A DNA stretch of 48,744 bases from Chara braunii (taxonomy: Eukaryota > Streptophyta > Charophyceae > Charales > Characeae), in NCBI GenBank assembly GCA_003427395.1, contig BFEA01000260.1, positions 318,951 to 367,694 of the forward strand, in the 5' to 3' direction. How positions within the stretch are numbered: position 1 is the first letter of the stretch; each line of letters starts with the position of its first letter. A program made the translations under genes and the position numbers. This document shows, one piece after another, positions 42,601-48,744 of this stretch. Under the pieces are notes generated by a model. It ran no database searches. It was not told where the DNA came from and saw only the letters and a list, made by a program, of their open reading frames with translations.

Positions 42601-43428
42601 CATAATGTCAGTAATCTGGAAGGAGACAGACACAGAAACAGGCACAAAGACAGGTACAGAGGCAGGCACAGAGATAGGCGTAGAGGCGGGCATGGAAGTA
42701 CACGAGGTAACCATAGGGTCAATGACCTGGAACAATTGCAGGTTAGGGTAATTACGCACGAGATCACAGATGGCAGTAATAGTTTGCACCATGGCACCGC
42801 CATTCCATAATTCCCAAGAACTAGAGGCACGAACAAGAGAGGTGTAGTGGCCAGGAGCATGTAGAATATAGGCACAAACGTGCGAACATTGGTCCGGGTC
42901 GCCACCCGAAGGGGCACACTGCATATCAAGTCGGTGCCTTATCAAAGCAGTCTCCAAAACAGAGACATTGAATCCCCCATGTGGAGTGTAATTACTAATC
43001 TTGCGAGGATGCAAAGTCGGGTTATCGCCATATAACTCACGTTCCTGAGCATCAAGATCGGAAGCAATGGCCAAGAAATCAGAGTGAGTATATGGTTCCC
43101 GACGATAGGCTTGTAAGCAGATGTTAGTAGCAGCAAGGCCACACAGATTCGATGGAGGCCGGTCAAGCAGACTTTCTACAGAATCTCCTACGGTCCCCTT
43201 GCCAAGTTCATCCTCGGATGGTCCCTCGCCATCATCCCTCCTATTTTGTGTTTGTCGCGTTGCAGAATGATCTACAATCGAAGAGCGTCGCAGGCATGGT
43301 AAGGATGCTGGGGGCAGCAAAATACGGGGACGGGATGTTGGGGAGGGCCGTGGTGGGAAGAATGAACGGGTTCTTCTTCGTCCAAGAACAGAGATGGAGG
43401 AAAGAGGAGTAAGTTGAGGTTGGGACAT
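42010..43428 (-). pseudogene. Josephin-like deubiquitinase with two RING modules, copy C (one stop)
   Basis: The minus strand is one frame of 472 codons broken only by TGA at 42448-42450 (codon 327; copy B has Leu there). Residues 1-92 are Arg/Pro/Ser-rich. Residues 93-235 are Josephin-like: Cys96 in 'NLCGLAATNICLQ', 'FLAIASDLDAQER' (117-130), 'GGFNVSVLETAL' (151-162), His194 in 'APGHY', and Asn209 in 'SWELWNGG'. The His-to-Asn distance of 15 equals that of ataxin-3 (His119/Asn134). Residues 240-325 are a Ser/Val/Pro linker. RING-like module 1 has Cys330, Cys334, Cys344, His347, Cys350, His353, Cys383 and Cys386. Module 2 has Cys394, Cys398, Cys409, His412, Cys415, Cys418, Cys458 and Cys461. 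Josephin domains cleave ubiquitin and RING domains recruit E2 enzymes, so a ubiquitin-editing role is inferred. A read-through, an assembly error or an intron could rescue the stop; otherwise it is a young pseudogene. Confidence 0.75.
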
Positions 43429-43447
43429 AGGCCGAAGTCGGCGTCTA

Positions 43448-44338
43448 TATCATCACAAAAATGTCAGAGCGCAAAAGCGAAAAAAAAAAAAAAAATCAAT
43501 TCATTTTTTATCTTCTTACGTACAACTCCCCCTGTTCAAAACCTCTTGCGCACAAGGTCGCCCACGTGGATGTCGGTTGAGCGGCGGCTGCCCCCACCTC
43601 CATCGGTCATATATATCGTCACAAAAATGTCAAAGCGCAAAAGCGAAAAAAAACAAGAAAATTTTGATTCATTTTTTATCTTCTTACTTACAATTCCCCC
43701 TGTTCAAAACCTCTTGCGTACATCGTCAAACAGAGCTGCCCGGTAAACCGTTGGCAGAGAGGGAGAAGAGGACAACAAACGAGGGGCTGTGACAAACTGT
43801 TTCGTCGGAGTTTATATATACACATGTACATATATATCGTCACATGAATATCAAAGCGCAAAAGTGAAAAAAAAAACAAAAGGAAATAAAAAAGGTATCA
43901 ATTCATTATTTATCTTCTTCCTTACAACTCCCCCTGTTCAGAACCTCTTGCGTACAAGGCCCCCACGTGGATGTAGGTTCAGCGGCAGCTGCCCCCACCC
44001 CCGTGTGTCATATCGACCCACTTGCACACAGCCAAAGGGCAAAGAGGCAAAGAAGAGAGGAAGTGAACAGCCAAATACAACAAAACAGGGAGCAATAAGC
44101 AACAACACAAAAAACAGATCCTAGATGACAAGTCCCACATGCAAGCACCGCCCCAGCCCTACACAGGCCACACGACGGGACAAGACCACCCAGGACAAAA
44201 CACTCTTGTCTACACAAAAAAGAATTCCCAGATTACATATATATATTGTCACTGTGAATCGGAGCGCAAAGGCAGAAAAAAGCAAAAGAAGGAAAGGAAA
44301 AGAAGGAAAGCCCAACCTGTTCATCACCTCTTACGTAC
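43448..44338. repeat. Array of module X copies upstream of copy C
   Basis: Four copies of the ATCGTCAC...GCGCAAAAG.GAAAAAA...TCTTCCTTACAACTCCCCCTG unit start near 43448, 43608, 43834 and 44236, separated by TA runs and GCAGCTGCCCCCACC.CC blocks. The first ends 20 bases from the start codon of copy C on the minus strand, so on that strand the module lies immediately upstream. It may be promoter/5' UTR sequence amplified with the genes or an independent repeat. Apparent reading frames inside are simple-sequence artefacts. Confidence 0.8.
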
Positions 44339-44666
44339 AAGGCCAGCCACGTGGATGACAGGTTGAGCGCTTGCTGCCCCCATCCCCGTGTGTCACAAAG
44401 ACCCACTTGCACGCAGCCAAAAGGCAAAGAGGTAAAGAAAAGGCGGAGGAAACCAAACCTCACAGAAGAAGAAAGCCTATTAAACAGACAAAGCAAGTGA
44501 CACATCCCACAGATAATCCAATTACCATCCCACAAAACATATTTTTCTTTTTTCTTTTTTGTTTTTTGTTTTTTCTCAGGTTTCTTTTTTTGTCTTTTTC
44601 CTTGGTTTCTTTTTTTATTTATTTATTTATTTATCTTTTTACTTGGTTTCTATTTTTATCTGTCAC
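44339..44666. other. Noncoding, T-rich
   Basis: Continuation of the CCACGTGGATGACAGGTTGAGCG-type block, then a T-rich patch with TTTA repeats (44540-44660). No gene is supported. Confidence 0.5.
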
Positions 44667-44886
44667 AGGGATGTCCAAGGAGGGTTGCGCTAGCACAGCA
44701 TTCAGGGATGTCCAAGGAGGGTTGCGCTAGCACAGCATTCAGGGATGTCCAAGGAGGGTTGCGCTAGCACAGCATTCATCCCTGTGAACTTTATATGTCA
44801 CCCCCTCGGCAGATGGGACAACTGCGGTGAGGATGACGGGGATGTTCACAGGGATGTCCAAGGAGGGTTGCGCTAGCACAGCATTC
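44667..44886. repeat. 37-bp unit, three tandem copies plus one in copy D
   Basis: AGGGATGTCCAAGGAGGGTT plus GCGCTAGCACAGCATTC is repeated exactly at 44667, 44704 and 44741. A fourth identical copy at 44850-44886 lies inside the coding region of Josephin/RING copy D, where the minus strand reads 'ECCASATLLGHPC'. The tandem array sits just beyond the stop of copy D, so the coding segment is probably the source of the array. Confidence 0.95.
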
Positions 44887-45520
44887 AGCCGGACGGCTAG
44901 CACGAACCATGCCATCGAAACAATCCTGACAGAGGACATGTTGCCCACATGTCAAGAAGACAGCAGGACGTTCATCACAGTGCAGCATCATGCAGTTCTG
45001 ATAACGTCCTTGGGAACAGAAAGGACAACGTACATCTGGATGATAGGGATGTGCACAATGAGGAAATGTTAGACACCCGCAATGGATTGATAATGGTGCT
45101 GACACAGATATGCATTCCACAACCAAGACGCACCACGTCCCTATCCCAACAAATGTGGCACGAGAGACGCTCAACAATCCAGAATAGTGTATGATTCGAC
45201 AAACCTCGCAAGAATTCATTTATGTTGACAATAACCTGAATCACCGTCCCACCATCCCACAGTTCCCACTGGGCAGCTGCACGAATGAGTGCCATATATG
45301 CCCAGGTTTGTGCAAAATGCATGCAGAAATATGAGGACGGGCATTAAGGTTCTCGCCTGGCGTCGCATAATGCATAAGAAGGTGGCCACCGTGAAATGCT
45401 AATTGTAAGACATTTATAGTAAAGCCTCCTGAGGTAGTATAATTACTATCCTCAGGGGGTAGACCATTATGGTCAAGCTGATAAGCAATTGTAACAAATT
45501 GAGATACAGAATAAATCGCC
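44791..45520 (-). pseudogene. Josephin/RING family, copy D (5' truncated)
   Basis: The minus strand keeps 'FVTIAYQLDHNG', 'SGGFTINVLQLAF' and 'HISACILHKPGH' in one frame. After a frameshift near 45290 it reads 'AAAQWELWDGGTV', where Asp replaces the Asn of copy C. The putative catalytic Cys segment is missing because the gene is cut at about 45520 by the palindromic repeat. RING module 1 is split by a second frameshift near 45110 ('CHICWDRDVVRLGCGMHIC', then 'CAHPYHPDVRCPFC'). Module 2 is complete: 'CMMLHC', 'CGQHVLCQDCF' and a final 'CPIC', ending at stop 44791-44793. It is a pseudogene, and the clearest example of the RING ligand order C-x4-C, x10, C-x2-H-x2-C-x2-C, C-P-I-C. Confidence 0.75.
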
Positions 45521-45670
45521 AACAGAATTGCCCGGTAAACCGTAGGCAGAGAGGGAGAAGAGGGCAACAAACGAGGGGCTGTGACAAACATACGAAACAG
45601 TTTGTCACAGCCCCCCTCGTTTGTTGTCCTCTTCTCCCTCTCTTCCTACGGTTTACCGGGCAGCTCTGTT
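45521..45670. repeat. 70-bp-arm palindrome (foldback)
   Basis: The left arm 45521-45589 and right arm 45600-45670 are near-perfect reverse complements around a 10-nt spacer, for example CCCGGTAAACCGTAGGCAGA against TCTTCCTACGGTTTACCGGG. Single-arm copies of the module lie on the plus strand near 39056, 40648, 41219 and 43738. The palindrome marks the truncated 5' end of Josephin/RING copy D. Confidence 0.93.
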
Positions 45671-46614
45671 TGACGATATAAATATAGTATAATGAGAAAC
45701 ACTCACTTCGCATTCTATCTGCCTTCAAATATCCGATTTTCCTTTTTTTTTCTGAGAAATGTTCGCATTTAACAAGAGCATATATCTGTTCTGCATACCT
45801 TATCTACTATTAAATAGCATTTCTTCATTCACTTAGTTATTTAAACCCCCCCCCTTCCATCAGTCCACATTCAATGCGCACACGTGCGCCAGCTCACTTA
45901 AGAGCTCACGCATGCACACAAAGTTTTTTTTCTGCAAAAAAACAAAAACAAAATCACAAACGCACGCGAGCGCAAAGAAAGAAAAACTGAAAAAAAAAAA
46001 GCCTGAGATCCCCCGGACGAACAGACGAACCTCTCATATTCCTTTTCCTTCTTCTTTTCTTTTTTTTTCCCCCGTTCTTCTTTATCAATCAATTGATGAT
46101 TTCCGTATTCTCTGCGTCATTAATGCGCCAAAAAGAAAAAGGGGAAAAAAACAAATAAATGCCCCCCGACAATTCTGCGTTCCACGTTTTCCGGTAGAAG
46201 AGAAAGGCGCGCACCAATTTCCTTTTCTTTTTTTAAGGCGCGCAGTAATTTCTGTTCTCTGTTGTCATCAACGTTTTCCCGTTTTCGTTCGACCTTCACC
46301 TAATCATCATGAGTCTTCAGCGCTCCCCCCGGCCCCCCCGTCTCCATCTCACTCCTTTTCTCAGCATTCTCTCCGCACCTTGCCAGTCATGCTTCATAAA
46401 CAGTTCCACGAAGTTTCACCCTGATTGATGTGAACTGTCTCTTAACCTCGAAGCCGGGTCTTAACCTGAAGGGATTCGTCCGACCGACAATTCCATGAAG
46501 TTTCACCGAAACTGATCTGAACTATCGCTTAACCTCGAAGTCTCTCCTCCTTGTGGTTTGGACACACTGCCCATAGAGAGAGAGAGAGAGCGGGAGTGTC
46601 CCTCTGGCCGTCAA
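45671..46614. other. Noncoding stretch with an 87-bp direct repeat
   Basis: No gene is recognised. A unit starting TTCCACGAAGTTTCACC at 46404 recurs at 46491 as TTCCATGAAGTTTCACC, with a shared CTTAACCTCGAAG end, giving two imperfect 87-bp copies. Confidence 0.55.
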
Positions 46615-46955
46615 CGCGGAGAGAACACCCTCCTCCACAAGGAAAGAACATCAAACCCCCTAACGACGGCAGAGCATCACAGCCCTCCCCTCCCGAGATG
46701 AGATGAGAACATCACACCCCTCCTCGACGCGAGAACCCCCCTTCCCCCTCCCCCCAACAAGGGAAAAACACCCCCTCCACGAGGGGAGAACACACCCCCC
46801 ACGAGGGGGCGACAACCCCGCCCTCCTTCCAAAACGGAAGAACACCCCCAAGGATAGGGCACCACCCCCCTGCAGGAGAGAAGACACCAACCCCCTCCGC
46901 GAAGGGAGAACAGCTCCTCCCCCACACCGTCCCCCCCTCCGCGAGGAGAGAATGT
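46615..46955. repeat. C-rich degenerate minisatellite
   Basis: Units of roughly 30 bp recur about ten times with the pattern CCCCCTCC, CGAGGGGAGAACA, CC. The minus strand carries many runs of three to six G and could form G-quadruplexes. Gly-rich antisense frames are a by-product. Confidence 0.75.
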
Positions 46956-46971
46956 GGAAGTTGCTACCTTC

Positions 46972-47066
46972 TTCCCCCAAACAGAACGTACGGTCATCAT
47001 GCCTGTATTTGGGGCAGCTTTCAGTCTAGATACAGCCATAATGAGCGCACGTTCTATTCGGGGGAA
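46972..47066. mobile_element. 95-bp inverted-repeat element, copy 2 (MITE-like)
   Basis: The left end TTCCCCCAAACAGAACGTACG and the right end, reverse complement TTCCCCCGAATAGAACGTGCG, form terminal inverted repeats with three mismatches. The termini match those of the element at 37662-37759. The cores share only short words. Confidence 0.68.
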
Positions 47067-47429
47067 CACGGTAGAGGTCTAAGCAACAACCACTCTACTC
47101 TCCCTTGGTCGCTGCAAACGACCCCCAAAACACGACTCATTCCCTCTCCTTCCTATTCTCGACTTATTACAACAAGAAAGAGAGAAAGAGAAAGAAAGAG
47201 AGAGAGAAAGAAAAAGAAAGAGAGAGAGAAAGGAAGGAAGAGAGAGGGAGAGAGAGAAAGGAAGAGAGATAGAGAGAGAAAGGAAGAGAGAAAGAGAAAG
47301 GAAGAGAGAGAGAGAGAGACAGAGACTGGATGCGATCCACCGCACAACGCCTCAGTTGCTTTTGTTTGCTCTTCTCTTCGTTCGTCCTTTTCTCCAGCTC
47401 GGCTCGGCTGGAGAAGAGGGTAACGAGAA
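47067..47429. repeat. GA/GAAA-rich simple sequence
   Basis: Between 47173 and 47322 the plus strand is almost pure purine (GAGA, GAAAG, GGAAG). A small hairpin CTCCAGC...GCTGGAG lies at 47392-47413. The Leu/Ser/Phe antisense frames are compositional. Confidence 0.85.
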
Positions 47430-47528
47430 TTTTTATTAAAAAGATAATTAAAGAAAAGATATACGACGCTCACCTAAAAAGCCTGTAACGCGTCGTCTAT
47501 CTTTTTTTCCTTATCTTTTTAATAAAAA
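47430..47528. repeat. 40-bp-arm foldback
   Basis: TTTTTATTAAAAAGATAA at 47430 pairs with TTATCTTTTTAATAAAAA ending at 47528, and ACGACGC with GCGTCGT, around a 20-nt loop (47470-47489). The middle of the stem has a few mismatches. It is a candidate foldback element or hairpin RNA source, too short to code. Confidence 0.85.
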
Positions 47529-48744
47529 CTAGTAAAACGAAATAATAAAACTCAATAATACTTATTAATAAGGTCAATGGTATGGTGCGCTGGGGTAAGA
47601 GTCATGCTTACCTTAATTAATTAACAATAATAATATAATATCAATTTCTCTTAAATATCCCGTCCATCCAATTGGATGTCTTTTTTGTAAAAGGATGTCC
47701 TCCAATTCTATACTTTGCTATAATCACAATAAGATCTAATCGACAGATTACGTTAGCAATCATTACCCATCCACTTCCCCCCCCTCCCCCCCCCCGACCC
47801 TCCACATTTACTTCTTTAGTTCGTCTTATCCAAATCGAAACTTGAATCGAACCTAACTGATCACGGCCTAAGGATTCCTTTCCTTTTTTTTTTTCCATTT
47901 TCTTTGGGGGAGGGCGGGGGGCCGGGAGCAGGAGTTGGGTCGGATGGGGCGGGGAGCTAACGATCATCACCCATCGACATTTATTTACTTAGATTATGTA
48001 AGTCGCACCCATCCACATTTATTTACTTAGATTTATTTACTAAGGATTTCAAGCTGCTCAATACAATGCATGTAATTGGCATGTACATCATCATCATCAT
48101 TTTTTTTTTCCATTTATATTATTGTCATGTGGAACACCCTTACACGTCCCAATAGTCACACACACACACACACACACACACTCTGCTGCGCAGACATCAC
48201 AGCAGAGCCCTTCTTTATAATTAAAAAAAACGTCAAAGAAAATAGTTTATTCTAATCTATTAACGGTTTTCACAACTAGCCTCCCACCGGTTTATTACCC
48301 TTACCGTCATTCTTTATAAATCAGTTCACTCGAAGGAGTAATGCTTAAAATTGTATATAATTGTTAATTGAAAGAACCAATTGACTTCCCCGACTGACTA
48401 TCTACCTGATGAATCCATAGATCCATCAATCCATTTTTGATTACTTAATCAACTGACAGTCGATTGAGTGAGTGAGTGAGTGAGTGAGTGAGTGAGTGAG
48501 TGAGTGAGTGAGTGGGTGAGTGGTTGATTGACTGATTGATTGATTGATTGATTAATTGATTGATTGATTAATTGATTGACTGGATTCCTTGAGAATTTGC
48601 ATTGCTCAATACTCTTCCTCAACCTCCACCTTGCTCAGCCCTCGCAGAGCAGATGGGAATGAATCCAATCAATCAATCAATCAATGCGGCAAGGTCAGCG
48701 AAAGGGAATTCGCAAAGGTCAACTCCATGCGTCGCTGAGATAGG
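47529..48744. repeat. AT-rich DNA with microsatellites to the window end
   Basis: Holds a C-run (about 47776-47796), a 28-bp direct repeat CACCCATC.ACATTTATTTA (about 47968 and 48007), a CA run (about 48159-48181), GAGT tetranucleotides (about 48464-48515), GATT runs (48520-48580) and ATCA repeats (48667-48684). No gene or RNA is supported. Confidence 0.7.

Noticed and set aside
43414-44366. Several Lys/Asn-rich plus-strand frames
   Set aside because: They cover repeat module X and adenine-rich runs, and are repeated identically at each module copy.

Overview
This window looks like gene-poor, repeat-dominated nuclear DNA of a photosynthetic eukaryote, most probably a streptophyte (plant or charophyte alga; a Chara-like genome would fit, but that name is an inference). 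The basis is two decayed Ty3/gypsy LTR retrotransposons with chromodomain-like tails, a fragment of plastid trnL-UAG, fragments of the mitochondrial genes atp6 and nad4L, many microsatellites, and an assembly gap inside a minisatellite. There are no bacterial operons, rRNA genes or CRISPR arrays, and no intact housekeeping gene.

Layout. 1-3.7 kb: microsatellites, a hairpin and a 2.5 kb purine-rich GAA/GAC/GCA tract. 4.07-4.13 kb: tRNA-Leu(UAG) fragment. 4.7-9.85 kb: Ty3/gypsy element 1 on the plus strand, without recognisable LTRs. 11.3-12.7 kb: a minus-strand gag relic. 13.0-13.3 kb: head-to-head mitochondrial fragments. 13.8-17.3 kb: tandem repeats and an integrase relic. 17.3-28.0 kb: three copies (plus, minus, plus) of an LTR-like repeat of about 1 kb, with a Josephin/RING pseudogene (copy A) and a gapped minisatellite between them. 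28.36-36.95 kb: Ty3/gypsy element 2 with PBS, polypurine tract and both LTRs. 37.7 kb and 47.0 kb: two copies of a 95-98 bp inverted-repeat element. 38.2 kb: a reverse transcriptase fragment of another class. 39-45.7 kb: a local cluster holding three more copies (B, C, D) of the Josephin/RING family, all on the minus strand, embedded in repeat modules and a tandem segmental duplication. 45.7-48.7 kb: simple repeats, a C-rich minisatellite and a foldback.

The most interesting object is the four-member family A-D. Its best copy, C, reads in one frame for 472 codons apart from a single TGA. It has a Josephin-like (ataxin-3-type deubiquitinase) domain with candidate Cys/His/Asn residues, a Ser/Val/Pro-rich linker, and two RING-like zinc modules. 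A ubiquitin-removing fold fused to RING (ubiquitin-ligase-type) modules, multiplied among repeats, is not an architecture I recognise.

Both retrotransposons are dead, with damage at catalytic residues. Element 1 lacks the first RT aspartate and the first integrase aspartate through small in-frame deletions. Element 2 has Asp-to-Asn and Glu-to-Lys changes in RT and integrase, consistent with G-to-A transitions. Nothing here forms a working pathway; it is a landscape of mobile-element decay, organelle DNA insertion and local gene-family amplification.
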